Below, in pieces: positions 1 to 9,593 of a stretch of DNA of 64,000 nt. Position 1 is the stretch's first letter. Every line of letters starts with the position of its first letter. The stretch lies in assembly GCA_016872795.1 (NCBI GenBank), contig VGYZ01000003.1, forward strand, positions 1 through 64,000. Direction: 5' to 3'. Under the pieces are notes generated by a model. That model was not told where the DNA came from, searched no databases, and saw only the letters and a program-made list of their open reading frames with translations. Made by a program: the position numbers and the translations under genes. The stretch comes from Planctomycetota bacterium (GTDB taxonomy: Bacteria; Planctomycetota; UBA1135; GCA-002686595).

Positions 1-323
1 GCCAACCAAGCCCGCTCGGCCGCCTCGCGCGCCTCCTTCCAGCGCCCCGCGTCCGACAGGGCGAGACCGTGGAGCACCGCCAAGCGGGCGTCCTGCGGCT
101 CTTCGGCGGCCCACTCGGCGATCTCCGCGAGCGCCGCGCGGTCGCCGCGCCGTCGCCGCCGGTCGAGGTCGTGGCGCTCGAGCGCGAGCTCGGCCTCGGT
201 CTGCGCAGCGACGGGATCCTGACGCGGCTCGGCCGAGAGCGGCCGCGCGAGCGCGCTCCCAAGAACGGCGGCCAGAGCGAGGCGCGCAGCCAACCAGCGG
301 GCGGCGAGATGGAACTTGAACAT
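1..323 (-). CDS. Secreted TPR-like protein, 3' end beyond the window
   Basis: Read on the minus strand from ATG at 323, an open frame of 107 codons runs off the left edge. It opens with a clear Sec signal peptide: basic start, hydrophobic LALAAVLGSALA, then small residues. A basic and charged stretch follows, and then a helix pair (residues about 77-105) whose pattern, ARLAVLHGLALSDAGRWKEA, is TPR-like. It is exported and may be part of a TPR scaffold. It is divergent from the amidase gene at 373, with about 50 bp between the starts and no convincing Shine-Dalgarno. Function is unknown. Only the N-terminal part is visible, so more repeats or a catalytic domain could lie outside. Confidence 0.6.
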   Translation of the reverse strand, partial: MFKFHLAARWLAARLALAAVLGSALARPLSAEPRQDPVAAQTEAELALERHDLDRRRRRGDRAALAEIAEWAAEEPQDARLAVLHGLALSDAGRWKEAREAAERAWL

Positions 324-372
324 GGACCGGAGCGAGGATTGACGCGAGTTCGTTGCCCCGCCGCAGCGCCTA

Positions 373-1383
373 ATGTACACCCACCGCATGCAGCGTTCGT
401 TCCCCTGTGCCGGCCGGTCCGCGGTTTTTGCGCAGCGCACCTCGGGCCTCGTACGCAGCCTGTGCGCCGCGCTCGCCCTGCTTTTCCTGTGCGCCTGCCC
501 CAGCCTGCCGCGCAAGCCGGTCGAGGAGCCGCCGCCGATCACCGAGCCGAGCACTCCGAGCTGGGTCAAGGAGCCCATGTCTTGGCACAAGCTCGAGCTG
601 ATCGAGCTATGGCTCGAGGTCGACGCGGCGCGTCACTCGCGCGAGCTGGTGATCGAAGCCAAGCTGCAGCTGAACGAGGGTCGGCTGCAGTTCTCGCGTC
701 GCGACATCGATTCTTCCGCCGCGCCGCGCGAGACCCTGCTGGTGCGCGTCGAGAGCGCGCGCAAGGGCTTCGAGGAAATCCTCGCCGATCCGGCCGTTTC
801 GGCCGGAGCGCGCAATCGTGCCCAGCTCGGCCTCAAGGGCGCGGCGAGCCTCGTGCAGGCCCCGACCGGCAAGGACCTCGCCATCCTGCGTCGCCAGCAG
901 TGGAACGCGCGCGCGCCGCGCGTCTCGAACCTGACGCCGCTCAAGGGCGCCTGGAGCCGCATCACTGTGCACCACTCGGCCGAGAGCACCAGCGATCCGC
1001 GCGGCGGCTCGCTCGAAGACTCGGCCGCGACCGTGCGCATCATCCAGAAGTACCACATGGACGACCCCACTCACCGCTGGGGCGACATCGGCTACCACTT
1101 CCTGATCGACGGGGCGGGCCGCATCTTCGAGGGCCGCGAGCTCGAGTGGCAGGGAGCCCACGCCGGTGGCTCGAACAACCAGCAGAACATCGGTATTTGC
1201 ATGCTCGGCGATTTCGAGCGCCGCGCGCCGACCGAGGCCGCGCGGAAGTCGCTGCAAGTGCTGCTCGACGACCTGCGCGGGCGCTACCGCATCCCGGCCG
1301 AGCGCGTGGTCCCCCACAGCAGCTTCGGCTCGACGCGTTGCCCGGGCCCCGCCCTTACGGCGTGGCTCAAGAAGTACAAATAA
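373..1383 (+). CDS. N-acetylmuramoyl-L-alanine amidase (amidase_2/PGRP fold), lipoprotein
   Basis: This 336-residue protein should cleave the amide bond between N-acetylmuramic acid and the stem peptide of peptidoglycan. The N-terminus is hydrophobic and ends in LFLCAC, a usable lipobox with Cys42 as the lipid-modified residue, so it is probably anchored in the envelope. Residues about 45-180 are a helical linker. The amidase_2 domain spans about 190-336, with predicted zinc ligands His200/201, His315 and Cys323; the 8-residue spacing of the last two matches T7 lysozyme-type amidases. GYHF and GAHAGG motifs are present. An alternative ATG at 388 (residue 6) gives a cleaner signal peptide. Family assignment is secure; cell-wall recycling versus division is not decided by the sequence. 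Confidence 0.88.
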   Translation: MYTHRMQRSFPCAGRSAVFAQRTSGLVRSLCAALALLFLCACPSLPRKPVEEPPPITEPSTPSWVKEPMSWHKLELIELWLEVDAARHSRELVIEAKLQLNEGRLQFSRRDIDSSAAPRETLLVRVESARKGFEEILADPAVSAGARNRAQLGLKGAASLVQAPTGKDLAILRRQQWNARAPRVSNLTPLKGAWSRITVHHSAESTSDPRGGSLEDSAATVRIIQKYHMDDPTHRWGDIGYHFLIDGAGRIFEGRELEWQGAHAGGSNNQQNIGICMLGDFERRAPTEAARKSLQVLLDDLRGRYRIPAERVVPHSSFGSTRCPGPALTAWLKKYK

Positions 1384-1445
1384 CCGCAGCGCGAGGCCGC
1401 TTGCCGAGTGCGGCGAGCGGTGCCATAACCTTTTCCAGAGGCCCC

Positions 1446-3080
1446 ATGGCGACCGAGCGCTCCTTTGAACCTTTGCGCGTGCGGATCGCGGCTCTAGGCC
1501 TGGCTCCGGGCCTGGCTCCGGGCCTGGCTCCGGGCCTGGCTCCGGGCCTGGCTCCGGGCCTGGCTTCGGGCCTGGCTTCGGGCCTGGCTTCGGGCCTGGC
1601 TTCGGGCCTAGCTTCGTGCCTAACTTCGTGCCTAACTTCGTGCCTAACTTCGTGCCTGACTCTGGGCCTCGTCCTCTTCGGCGCCAGTTGTGGAGATGGC
1701 GCTGCCCCTGCGCCGTCCAATTCCTCGGCACCCGTGGGCCCTGGCGTTGGCTCCGCTCAGAGACCGCCCGTGCGACGCCTCGACAAGCCCAAGGCGGTCT
1801 CGCGCCGCGTGCGCGACGCAGTCGAGCGTGCGGTCGCGCAGGTCGAAGCGGCAGCGCTCGACGCGCGCGCGCACGGCGAGCTCGGAATGCTGTACGAGGC
1901 GAACGGTCTCTCGGCCGAGGCGCTCTCGTGCTACGGCACGGCGGCCAGCCTCGACGCGAGCGATCCGCTGTGGGTGCTGCACGGCTGCTACGCGTTCCTC
2001 GCCCTCGGTCAGCAGGGTGAAGCGCTGCAACTCTTGAAGGACACTGCGGTCATGTATGCGCAGTGCGCACCTCTGCAGCAGCAGCTGGGCGACCTCGCCT
2101 ACGAGGCCGGCGACGCGGCGACGGCGGAGAGCGCGTACCGCGCGGCCCAGACGGCCGCGCCTGAAGCACTCGAGCCGCTCGTCGGCCTCGCGCAGCTCGC
2201 CTTCGACTCGGGACGCGCGGCGGAAGCCGCGGTGCAGCTCGAGCAGGTCGTGGCGCGCGACCCGCGCTATCGCGCGGCGCACTTCCTGCTCGGCTCCTGC
2301 TATCGCGACCTCGGTCGCGCCGCGGACGCCGAGCGCGAGACGCGGCTAGGCGCAGGCGGCGCTCGACGCCGCATGCGCGATCGTCTCTCGGAACGCATCG
2401 ACGGCTACGAGCTCGACCTCGAGCGCATCGTGCAGCGCGCCACGGGGCTCCTCGACGCGCGTCGTCCCGACGCGGCGCTCGCGTTGCTCGAGCGGCACGC
2501 CGCTGCATTCCCCAAGGACGCGCGCATCCCGACGAACGCCGGCAACGCCTGTCTCTCGCTGGGGCGCGCGGCCGATGCGATCGTCTGGTACGACAAGGCG
2601 CTCGCGCTCGCACCGGACCAGTTCCTCGTGCACGCCAACCGTTCCAACGGACTCCTGACGCTCGGTCGCGCCGACGAGGCCCGCGCGGCCGCGCAGCGCG
2701 CGCTCGACCTGTCGCCGAGCCACGGCGCGAGCTGGCTCGCGCTCGCACATGCGCACGAGGCGCTCGGCGCCGCAGCCGAAGCCGAGGCTGCGCTGCGCAA
2801 GGGCGTCGAGTCCGACCCGCGCAATCCGGCGCTGCGGCAAGCACTCGCTCAAACTTGCACGAACGCTGGCAAGCTCGACGAGGCGCTCGAGCATGCGCGC
2901 GTGCAGGCGGAGCTCGTGCCGGAGGAGTGGCGCGTGTTCGCGCAGCTTGCCTTCGCGGCCGCGGATGCGCGCCAACCTGACGAGGCGCGCGCCGCGCTCG
3001 AGAAGACGAGGGCGCTGGCGCCAGCGGACCCTGACCGCGCGCAGGTCGAGGCTGCCGTGCTGGAACTGCTCGCGCAATGA
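1446..3080 (+). CDS. TPR lipoprotein with a minisatellite-encoded leader
   Basis: This 544-residue protein starts at ATG 1446 with AGAGG just upstream. Residues 18-73 are 14 tetrapeptide repeats (GLAP x5, GLAS x5, CLTS x3, CLTL) encoded by a 12-bp tandem repeat. They form an unusually long hydrophobic leader that ends at LVLFGASC, a weak lipobox around Cys82. The mature part is a series of tetratricopeptide repeats from about residue 135 to the C-terminus, with typical alternating A/G/L/Y positions. TPR arrays mediate protein-protein contacts; no catalytic motif is seen. The stop overlaps the start of the FG-GAP/ASPIC gene (ATGA at 3077), so the two are translationally coupled and probably work together at the cell surface or periplasm. 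Confidence 0.75.
   Translation: MATERSFEPLRVRIAALGLAPGLAPGLAPGLAPGLAPGLASGLASGLASGLASGLASCLTSCLTSCLTSCLTLGLVLFGASCGDGAAPAPSNSSAPVGPGVGSAQRPPVRRLDKPKAVSRRVRDAVERAVAQVEAAALDARAHGELGMLYEANGLSAEALSCYGTAASLDASDPLWVLHGCYAFLALGQQGEALQLLKDTAVMYAQCAPLQQQLGDLAYEAGDAATAESAYRAAQTAAPEALEPLVGLAQLAFDSGRAAEAAVQLEQVVARDPRYRAAHFLLGSCYRDLGRAADAERETRLGAGGARRRMRDRLSERIDGYELDLERIVQRATGLLDARRPDAALALLERHAAAFPKDARIPTNAGNACLSLGRAADAIVWYDKALALAPDQFLVHANRSNGLLTLGRADEARAAAQRALDLSPSHGASWLALAHAHEALGAAAEAEAALRKGVESDPRNPALRQALAQTCTNAGKLDEALEHARVQAELVPEEWRVFAQLAFAAADARQPDEARAALEKTRALAPADPDRAQVEAAVLELLAQ
1497..1664 (+). repeat. 12-bp coding minisatellite, 14 units
   Basis: Fourteen head-to-tail 12-bp units lie inside the leader of the TPR lipoprotein. 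Five identical ggcctggctccg units are followed by five ggcctggcttcg-type units (the last with ctagct), then three tgcctaacttcg units and one tgcctgactctg. Unit length is a multiple of three, so gain or loss of units changes leader length without a frameshift. The upstream units are identical and the downstream ones degenerate, which suggests recent expansion from the 5' side. Confidence 0.95.
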
Positions 3081-4774
3081 GCCCGCTGAGGGCGACGCTC
3101 GGGCTCGTCCTTCTCGCCGGCTGCGGCGACGCGCCGTCCAAGACTCCACGCAGCGCCCCCGAGGGCGGCGATGCGCCCGCTGCCACGCGGCCATACTTCC
3201 GCGAGTGCGCGCGCGAACGCGGACTGGACTTCGTGCACCGCGATGCGCCCACGCGGCGCCACCACTTCCCGGAGATCATGGGCGCCGGGCTCGCGCTGCT
3301 CGACTTCGACCGCGACGGCGACCTCGATGTGTTTTGCGTGCAGTCCGGGGATGTGCTCGACCCCGCGGGCTCTCCGACCGACCGATTGTTCGAGAACGAC
3401 GGGCGCGGGTACTTTCGCGATGTCACCGAGCGCGCAGGTCTGAGCGAGCACGCCTACGGGATGGGCGCGTGCGCCGGCGACTTCGACTCGGACGGCGATG
3501 TCGACCTGTATGTCACGAATGTCGGTCCGAACGCGCTGTGGCGCAACGAGGGCGACGGGACATTCCGCGATGTGACGGAGCGTGCGGGCGTCGGCGAAGG
3601 CTCTTGGAGCACCAGTGCCGCCTTCGTCGACTACGATCGCGACGGAAAGCTCGACCTCTTCGTCGCCAACTACATTCGCTGGGAGAGCGAGCGCGAGCTC
3701 GAGTGCTACTTCCGCACGGGGCGCCGCGACTACTGCCATCCGAACAACTACGGCGCGCCCGCGCGCGACACGCTCTACCGCAACCTCGGCGACGGCCGTT
3801 TCGAGAATGTCACGCTCGCGGCCGGGCTCGGCGAGGCCTTCGGCAACGGGCTCGGCGTGACCGCCGCGGACTTTGACGGCGACGGGCGCGTCGACCTGTT
3901 CGTGGCGAACGACATGCTGCCCAACCAACTGTGGATCCAAGGCACCGACGGGCGCTTTCGCGATCGCGCGCTCGAGCGCGGCTGCGCGCTCTCCAGCCGC
4001 GGCGAAGCCGAGTCGGGCATGGGCGTGCAGGCCTTCGACTACGAGGAAGACGGCGACCTCGACCTGTTCGTCACGCACCTGCGCGGGCAGGGGCATGTCC
4101 TGTTTCGCTGGGGCGACCGCGGCTTCGTGGATCGCACGGCTCCCTCCGGGCTGTCCGCCTCGTCGATCGGGGACACGGGCTTTGGCTGCGGCTTCGCGGA
4201 CTTCGATCACGATGGGGACCTCGATCTCTACATTGGCAACGGCCATGTGATCCTCGAAGAGCCGTTCGCGGACGAGCGCTCTCCCTACTCGCAGCCGGAC
4301 TTGCTCGCGCTGCAGGACGCGCGCGGGCGCTTCGAGCGCGTCGGCGCGGCCGCGGTGGTCGCGCCAGTCGTCCTCGGGCCGACGCGCGGCGTGGCGCTCG
4401 GCGACATCGACGGGGACGGCGATATCGATGTGCTGACGACGGACTGCGGCGGGGCGCTGCGGCTCTTGCGCAACGAGGCGCCCAAGTCAGGAAGCTGGAT
4501 CGCGCTGCGCGTCCTCGAGCGCTGCGGGTCCGATGCGCTCGGTGCGCGCGTTCGCCTGCGAGCCGCCGGGCGCGATCGCTGGCGTGTGATCGATGCGGGC
4601 GCGAGCTACTGCTCGAGCCACTCGCCGCTGGTGCACTTCGGACTCGAGGCCGGCGTGCGGGTGGAGTCGCTCGAGGTCGTGTGGCCGGATGGCTCGCACG
4701 AGTCGTTCGGTGCGTTCGAGCCCGAGCGCGTGCACGAGCTCCGGCGCGGTTCCGCGACGACTCAGGCGCGCTGA
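3077..4774 (+). CDS. FG-GAP/VCBS repeat lipoprotein with C-terminal ASPIC/UnbV domain (CRTAC1-like)
   Basis: This 565-residue protein begins ATGAGC, overlapping the previous stop by 4 bp. The signal peptide ends at LLAGC, a good lipobox (Cys16). The body carries repeated FG-GAP/VCBS blades with Asp-rich calcium-binding loops such as [33 protein letters not shown] and [11 protein letters not shown], consistent with a seven-bladed beta-propeller. The C-terminal ~85 residues ([10 protein letters not shown] to HELRRG) match the ASPIC/UnbV domain of CRTAC1-type proteins. These are extracellular calcium-binding adhesion or scaffold proteins of unknown substrate. It is coupled to the TPR lipoprotein and overlaps convergent gmd by 13 bp. 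Confidence 0.85.
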   Translation: MSPLRATLGLVLLAGCGDAPSKTPRSAPEGGDAPAATRPYFRECARERGLDFVHRDAPTRRHHFPEIMGAGLALLDFDRDGDLDVFCVQSGDVLDPAGSPTDRLFENDGRGYFRDVTERAGLSEHAYGMGACAGDFDSDGDVDLYVTNVGPNALWRNEGDGTFRDVTERAGVGEGSWSTSAAFVDYDRDGKLDLFVANYIRWESERELECYFRTGRRDYCHPNNYGAPARDTLYRNLGDGRFENVTLAAGLGEAFGNGLGVTAADFDGDGRVDLFVANDMLPNQLWIQGTDGRFRDRALERGCALSSRGEAESGMGVQAFDYEEDGDLDLFVTHLRGQGHVLFRWGDRGFVDRTAPSGLSASSIGDTGFGCGFADFDHDGDLDLYIGNGHVILEEPFADERSPYSQPDLLALQDARGRFERVGAAAVVAPVVLGPTRGVALGDIDGDGDIDVLTTDCGGALRLLRNEAPKSGSWIALRVLERCGSDALGARVRLRAAGRDRWRVIDAGASYCSSHSPLVHFGLEAGVRVESLEVVWPDGSHESFGAFEPERVHELRRGSATTQAR

Positions 4775-5733
4775 AGAGCGAGCCGATCGAGATCCGCGCG
4801 CGTCATCGAGCGCACGAGTTGCTCGAAGCTCGTCGTGGGTTTCCAGCCCAGCTCGGCGCGCGCCTTGGACGCATCTCCCACGAGGCGCGCGATGTCGGCC
4901 GGACGCAGCAGGCCCGGATCGACATCCACATGCTCGCGCCAGTCGAGCCCGGCTTCGTCGAACGCGATGCGGACGAGGTCGCGCACGCTGTGCTGCACGC
5001 CCGTGGCGATCACGTAGTCCTGCGGCGTCTCGCGCTGCAGCATCAGCCACATCGCGCGCACATAGTCGCCGGCGAAGCCCCAGTCGCGCTGGGCGTCGAG
5101 GTTGCCGAGTTTCAGTCGCTCCTGCCGCCCGTGCTTGATGCGCGCCGCCGCGAGCGTGACCTTGCGCGTCACGAACTCCGGTCCGCGCCGCGGCGACTCA
5201 TGGTTGAACAGGATCCCGCAGCAGGCGTACAGCCCGTAGGACTCGCGGTAATTGACGGTGATCCAGTGGCCGTAGAGTTTCGCGACTCCATAGGGACTGC
5301 GCGGGTGGAACGGCGTGTCCTCGCGCTGGGGCCAGACCTTGACCTCGCCGAAGAGTTCCGAGCTCGAGGCCTGATAGAAGCGCGCCTTGGGGCACACCTG
5401 GCGCATCGCCTCGAGCATGCGCGTGACGCCCAGCGCGGTGAACTCGGCCGTGAGCACCGGTTCCTGAAACGATGTCGGCACGAACGACTGCGCCGCGAGG
5501 TTGTAGATCTCGTCGGGCTGCGCGGTCTCCAGCGCGCGCACGATGCTGGTCTGGTCGAGCAGGTCACCGCGCACCAACTCGAGCCGCGGCAGCAGGTGCT
5601 CGATGCGCTCGAAGCCGCCGGTGCTCGAGCGGCGCACCAGCCCGAAGACTTGGTAGCCCCGCTCGAGCAAGAACTCCGCGAGGTAGCTGCCGTCTTGTCC
5701 GGTGATCCCCGTGATCAGCGCGCGCCTCTTCAC
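4762..5733 (-). CDS. gmd: GDP-mannose 4,6-dehydratase
   Basis: This 323-residue short-chain dehydrogenase/reductase has the NAD(P) loop [10 protein letters not shown] at about residues 7-16. Its active-site region has the SSSELFGE motif and a YGVAKLYG Tyr-x3-Lys. It matches GDP-mannose 4,6-dehydratases throughout, including the NHESPRRG motif, and converts GDP-D-mannose to GDP-4-keto-6-deoxymannose, the entry to fucose, rhamnose and perosamine sugars. The start is GTG at 5733, chosen because GTGA overlaps the stop of uppP by 4 bp. It probably supplies a nucleotide sugar to the polysaccharide locus further right. A GDP-fucose synthase partner is not seen in the window. A related 6-deoxysugar dehydratase is the only serious alternative. 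Confidence 0.9.
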   Translation of the reverse strand: MKRRALITGITGQDGSYLAEFLLERGYQVFGLVRRSSTGGFERIEHLLPRLELVRGDLLDQTSIVRALETAQPDEIYNLAAQSFVPTSFQEPVLTAEFTALGVTRMLEAMRQVCPKARFYQASSSELFGEVKVWPQREDTPFHPRSPYGVAKLYGHWITVNYRESYGLYACCGILFNHESPRRGPEFVTRKVTLAAARIKHGRQERLKLGNLDAQRDWGFAGDYVRAMWLMLQRETPQDYVIATGVQHSVRDLVRIAFDEAGLDWREHVDVDPGLLRPADIARLVGDASKARAELGWKPTTSFEQLVRSMTRADLDRLALQRA

Positions 5734-6557
5734 TGTGCCTCCCAAGTGCCGCTCGCGAGCAGGCCGCCGATGAGCGCGGCGAGCGCGAGACGCCACCAGC
5801 CGAACAATGCGAGGCCGCGCCGCTCGAGGTAACTCACCATCCAGCGCACGCTGGCCCACGCGCTCGCGGCCGCGACGAGGAAGCCCAGCGCGAGTGCGCC
5901 GAGCCCGAGCTCGTTCACCATCGTGCCGCCGTCCTTCACACCCTTGTAGGCCGTCGCTGCGCCGAGCGTGACGAGTCCGAGCAGGAAGCTGAACTCGAGC
6001 GCCGCGGGCAACGCGAGGCCGAGCCCGAGGCCGCCCAAGATCGTGGCGAGGCTGCGACTCGTCCCGGGCCACATCGCAAGGCACTGCACGAGCCCGATCG
6101 CGAAGGCGCCTCCGAGCGAGAGCTCTTCCAGCGTCTTGCCCTGCAGCGGATGGAAGCTCCGTCGCCGCCGGGCGACGAATAGGATCACCCCACCGCCGAC
6201 CGCCCAGGCCGCGACGACCGGCCACAGGCCGAACAGGAGCGCTTCGATCTGCTCGTCGAAGAGCGTGCCGAGCACCGCCGCCGGTACGAATGCCGCCACC
6301 ACGCGCAGCATCAGACGCCGCCCCGCCGGTTCGCTTCCCGCAAGTCCGCGCAGCATCTGGCGGAGGCGCTCGCGATACAGCAGAGCCACCGCAGCGATCG
6401 CTCCGGCCTGAATGCAGATCGCGAAGGCGTTGTGCGCGGCGCTCGCCTCGAGCTTGAGCGCTCGCTGCACGAGGATCAGGTGTCCGGTGGAACTGACGGG
6501 CAGGTACTCCGTCAGGCCTTCGACGAGCCCGAGGAGTGCCGCCTGCCAGAGTTCCAT
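5730..6557 (-). CDS. uppP: Undecaprenyl-diphosphatase UppP (BacA)
   Basis: This 275-residue polytopic membrane protein has about eight hydrophobic segments. The BacA signature is present: [14 protein letters not shown] near the N-terminus (catalytic Glu and the Ser-Ser-Thr-Gly-His stretch) and [10 protein letters not shown] in the middle, where the usual Gly of PGTSRSG is Leu. It dephosphorylates undecaprenyl pyrophosphate to regenerate the lipid carrier for peptidoglycan and surface polysaccharides, and confers some bacitracin resistance. It overlaps gmd by GTGA and lies 13 bp from the 3' end of ald, so ald-uppP-gmd may be one transcript. Its placement beside gmd fits glycan supply. Confidence 0.92.
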   Translation of the reverse strand: MELWQAALLGLVEGLTEYLPVSSTGHLILVQRALKLEASAAHNAFAICIQAGAIAAVALLYRERLRQMLRGLAGSEPAGRRLMLRVVAAFVPAAVLGTLFDEQIEALLFGLWPVVAAWAVGGGVILFVARRRRSFHPLQGKTLEELSLGGAFAIGLVQCLAMWPGTSRSLATILGGLGLGLALPAALEFSFLLGLVTLGAATAYKGVKDGGTMVNELGLGALALGFLVAAASAWASVRWMVSYLERRGLALFGWWRLALAALIGGLLASGTWEAQ

Positions 6558-6570
6558 CGTCGCTCCGCGC

Positions 6571-7692
6571 TCAGCCGATCTTGGCCGCGGCCTCGATCGG
6601 ATCCGTGTAGGACAGCGCGAAGCTGTCCGCGACGCCCTTGTAGGTCAGCGCGCCTGCGACGACATTCGCGGCCGTGCGCAGCGGCTCGTTCTCGCGGATT
6701 GCACGCGCGGGTCCGAGCTTCGCGAGCTCGACCGCGTAGGGCAGCGTCGCGTTGTTGAGCGCGAAGGTGCTCGTGCGCGGCACGGCGCCGGGCATGTTGG
6801 CGACGCAGTAGTGGATCACATCGTCGATGATGTAGGTCGGCTCGGCATGGCTCGTCGGGCGCGCTGTCTCGATGCAGCCGCCCTGATCGATGGCAACATC
6901 GACGATGACGCTGCCCTTCTTCATCAGCTTGAGGTCGTCGCGGCGGATCAGCTTGGGCGCGGCGGCGCCCGGGATCAGCACGGCGCCCACGACGAGGTCG
7001 GCCCACGGCAGCAGCTCGCGAATCGCCATCGGCGTCGAGTAGAGCAGCTTGCAGTTCTTCGGCATGACCTCGTCGAGGTAGCGCAGGCGGTCGAGGTTGA
7101 CATCCATCATGGTGACATCCGCGCCGAGCCCGCAGGCCATGCGCGCCGCATTCGTGCCGACGATGCCGCCGCCGAGGACGAGCACCTTGGCACGGTCCAC
7201 GCCCGGAACGCCGCCGAGCAGGATGCCCGAGCCGCCGCGCGAGCGCTCGAGCCACTGGGCACCGGCCTGAATCGCCATGCGGCCCGCGACTTCGCTCATC
7301 GGGGTGAGCAGCGGCAGGGTGCGGCCGACTTCGAGCGTCTCGTAGGCGAAGCAGTGCGCGCCGCTCGCGAGCATGGCCTTGGTGAGCTCGAGGTCCGCCG
7401 CGAGGTGGAAGTAGGTGAACAGCGTCTGGCCCTTGCGGATGTGGGGCCACTCCTGCTTCAGCGGCTCCTTGACCTTGAGGATCAGGTCGCAGCGCTTCCA
7501 GACATCGGCTGCGGACGGCGCGATCTTCGCGCCCGCCTTGATGTAGCTCTCCTCGGGGATCAGGCTGCCGAGCCCCGCCTGGGTCTCGACCCAGACCTCG
7601 TTGCCCGCCGCGATCAGGCGCTCGGCGCCGGCGGGGGTCAGGGCGACGCGGTTCTCGTGGACCTTGATCTCGCGGACGACGCCGATCTTCAC
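6571..7692 (-). CDS. ald: Alanine dehydrogenase
   Basis: This 373-residue enzyme matches the family's usual length. It interconverts L-alanine and pyruvate plus ammonia with NAD+. Family marks are the N-terminal [15 protein letters not shown], the LILKVKEPL segment (substrate Lys), the TYFHLA His, and a Rossmann loop [14 protein letters not shown] near residues 165-180 followed by an Asp-ending strand (MMDVN) that selects NAD. The start is GTG at 7692, directly before KIGVVREIK; a longer reading frame exists upstream but adds non-conserved Arg/Ser-rich sequence. It sits upstream of uppP on the same strand. A TAGACT -10-like box lies at 7775-7770, about 80 bp upstream, with a poor -35. Confidence 0.93.
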   Translation of the reverse strand: MKIGVVREIKVHENRVALTPAGAERLIAAGNEVWVETQAGLGSLIPEESYIKAGAKIAPSAADVWKRCDLILKVKEPLKQEWPHIRKGQTLFTYFHLAADLELTKAMLASGAHCFAYETLEVGRTLPLLTPMSEVAGRMAIQAGAQWLERSRGGSGILLGGVPGVDRAKVLVLGGGIVGTNAARMACGLGADVTMMDVNLDRLRYLDEVMPKNCKLLYSTPMAIRELLPWADLVVGAVLIPGAAAPKLIRRDDLKLMKKGSVIVDVAIDQGGCIETARPTSHAEPTYIIDDVIHYCVANMPGAVPRTSTFALNNATLPYAVELAKLGPARAIRENEPLRTAANVVAGALTYKGVADSFALSYTDPIEAAAKIG

Positions 7693-7812
7693 GGGGGAAT
7701 CCTGCAGGTTGAGTGGGAGACGCGAGGGGCGCGCGGCCGTGCCCGCCCTCGTGGGATGCAAGGGCGAGCAGTCTAGCGTCGAGCCGCGCCGATCCCATCC
7801 GCGAGCGCCCAC

Positions 7813-7841
7813 TTGTGCGCGGAGCGAGCGATCCCTAAGCT
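7813..7841 (+). promoter_or_regulatory. Probable sigma-70 type promoter of tRNA-Val
   Basis: TTGTGC (7813-7818) and TAAGCT (7836-7841) are separated by 17 bp and lie about 37 bp upstream of the mature tRNA 5' end. The spacing is ideal, and the -10 form TARRCT recurs at other promoters in the window. Confidence 0.5.
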
Positions 7842-7877
7842 CCCCGCCCTTCGGTCGCCGCTCGGGTGCCGACGCGT

Positions 7878-7954
7878 GGACCCATAGCTCAGTTGGCTAG
7901 AGCACTACCTTGACATGGTAGGGGTCACAGGTTCGAGTCCTGTTGGGTCCACCA
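7878..7954 (+). tRNA. tRNA-Val (anticodon GAC)
   Basis: This is a complete 77-nt cloverleaf: acceptor stem GGACCCA with TGGGTCC, D-arm AGCTCAGTTGGCTAGAGC, anticodon stem CTACC/GGTAG around loop TTGACAT (anticodon GAC at the centre), T-arm GGTTCGAGTCC, discriminator A and encoded CCA. It reads GUC and GUU valine codons. It stands alone between ald and the HtrA-like gene. Confidence 0.97.
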
Positions 7955-8133
7955 TCCTCTGCCCCACGCCTCTCCCCGACGCCTCGCCCCCCCTTCGACG
8001 CGGCCGTGGCTGTGGAAGTGGCGCCGCTTGGGCGGGCAATTCGCGCACTCCCGCTCGTCCCAAGGGGCCGCGCTCACACTCGGGGTCTCGGCCCCGTACG
8101 GACTAGCCCGCCTGCGCGCCCCACGGAGATTCC

Positions 8134-9483
8134 ATGCTCACGCTGCTCCTCGCCCTGCTGTCGAGCCCGGTCCTCGCTCCGCAGGAACTCTCGTCCTACG
8201 AGCGCCGCCTCACGCCGGAGGCCATCGTCGCGCGCGATGTGCGACCGGCGGTGGTGTTCATCGAGTCGACCCGTCCGGTGCTCAAGGGCTTCGACCTCGT
8301 CGGACGTCGCGTGTGGAGCGAGGAGTCGCGCACGGGCTCCGGCGTCGTCGTCCACGCCTCCGGCTACATCATCACCAACCACCATGTCGTGGGTGACGAC
8401 GCGCGCACCATCAGCGTGCAGTTCGACACGACCGTGCCGGGCTCGACCGAGAGCGATGCCAAGGGCGCGAGCGTGTCGCGGCGCTTTCCGGCCAAGCTGC
8501 TCTCGACGTCGCGCGAGCAGGATCTCGCGCTGCTCAAGGTCGACAGCGAGCTCGCGCTCTCCACGGTGCGCATGGGGACCTCGAGCGATCTGATCTTGGG
8601 TGAGCGCGTGATCGCCATCGGCAATCCGCTCGGCCAGCGCCTCACGATCAGCTCGGGCATCATCTCCGGCCTCGGCCGCGAGATTTCGGTCCATGCCGGC
8701 AACGATGTCACGCTCAAGCTCGGCGATCTGATCCAGACGGATGCCGCCATCAACCACGGCAATTCCGGAGGTCCGCTGCTCAACATCCTCGGCGAGATGA
8801 TCGGCATCAACACGGCCGTCAACGAAGCCGCGGAGAACATGGGCTTCGCGATTCCCGTCGATCGCATCGAAGAGGTGCTGCGCGATCAGCTGCTCGCTCC
8901 GGAGTCTTCGCGCTCGTGGTATGGCTTCGATGTCGACGACGCGGGCACGCTCTGCGTGCAGCACATCGTGCCGGGCAGTCCCGCGGCTTCCGCAGGCATG
9001 GAGACGGGCTACCGACTGCTCGCGATCGACGGCACTCCCGTGCGCACGCGCGAGGAGTATCGGCTCGCGCGCCTGCAGCTCGTTCCCAACCGTCCGGCGC
9101 GCTTCCGCGTGCAAGCAGCCGAGGGCGAGCGCGAGTACGAGCTGCGCGGCTGGAACCGCGTCGACGGAGCCGTCTTCGAGCGCACCGGCATGACCGTGGA
9201 CCGCTGCGCCATCGGCAACCAGCCGTCGATCTGTGTCGTCAATGTCGATGCAGGAGGGCCGGCCAAGGATCTGGGGCTCCAGCCGCGCGACATCATCGAC
9301 TCGCTGCGCCTCCCCGATCACAATGTGATCTTCTCGGTGAAGGACGGCGCGGAGTTCGCGCGTCTGCTCGACAAGCTCGAACCTGGCACCACGCTCGACG
9401 TCGACATCCTGCGCGACGACGACGGCAACGGCCGCATCGACCTGCGCACCGAGCTGTACAAGGGCACGCTGCGCCTGCGCTAG
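8134..9483 (+). CDS. HtrA/Deg-type periplasmic serine protease
   Basis: This 449-residue protein has a short signal peptide (cleavage near residue 15), a trypsin-like domain (about 30-240) and two C-terminal PDZ-like regions (about 250-340 and 360-440). The catalytic triad is visible: His84 in TNHHVV, Asp130 in DLALLK and Ser211 in GNSGGP. The IGNPLG and FAIPVD motifs are typical of DegP/HtrA. It should degrade or refold misfolded envelope proteins. A GGAG Shine-Dalgarno precedes ATG 8134. It lies between tRNA-Val and the carbamoyltransferase module; whether it serves that module is unknown. The C-terminal PDZ is divergent, so the exact Deg subfamily is uncertain. Confidence 0.9.
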   Translation: MLTLLLALLSSPVLAPQELSSYERRLTPEAIVARDVRPAVVFIESTRPVLKGFDLVGRRVWSEESRTGSGVVVHASGYIITNHHVVGDDARTISVQFDTTVPGSTESDAKGASVSRRFPAKLLSTSREQDLALLKVDSELALSTVRMGTSSDLILGERVIAIGNPLGQRLTISSGIISGLGREISVHAGNDVTLKLGDLIQTDAAINHGNSGGPLLNILGEMIGINTAVNEAAENMGFAIPVDRIEEVLRDQLLAPESSRSWYGFDVDDAGTLCVQHIVPGSPAASAGMETGYRLLAIDGTPVRTREEYRLARLQLVPNRPARFRVQAAEGEREYELRGWNRVDGAVFERTGMTVDRCAIGNQPSICVVNVDAGGPAKDLGLQPRDIIDSLRLPDHNVIFSVKDGAEFARLLDKLEPGTTLDVDILRDDDGNGRIDLRTELYKGTLRLR

Positions 9484-9593
9484 CGCGCGCAACCGCGCGG
9501 AAAATCCTTCCGCTGGCAGCGCTTTCCCGATCCCGCCGACTGCGGGCGCGCTCGCGGGGGATCCGTGCACACCCGACCGATATACTCCGCGCG

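Noticed and set aside
69..1445. Long plus-strand reading frame continuous with the TPR lipoprotein
   Set aside because: The part before 1446 is Arg/Ala/Pro-rich shadow sequence overlapping the amidase gene in another frame and the minus-strand gene at 1-323. High GC leaves stops rare.
1497..1664. CRISPR-like repeat array
   Set aside because: Units are contiguous 12-mers without spacers and encode a continuous peptide in a real gene.
607..1731. Minus-strand frame with Gly-Pro-Lys/Glu repeats
   Set aside because: It is the antisense of the 12-bp minisatellite and of the amidase gene; it has no start signal or family similarity.
9581..9586. TATACT as a firm promoter of the carbamoyltransferase module
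   Set aside because: There is no -35 at the right distance and it lies only 7 bp before the first possible ATG; kept only as a hint for the later start.
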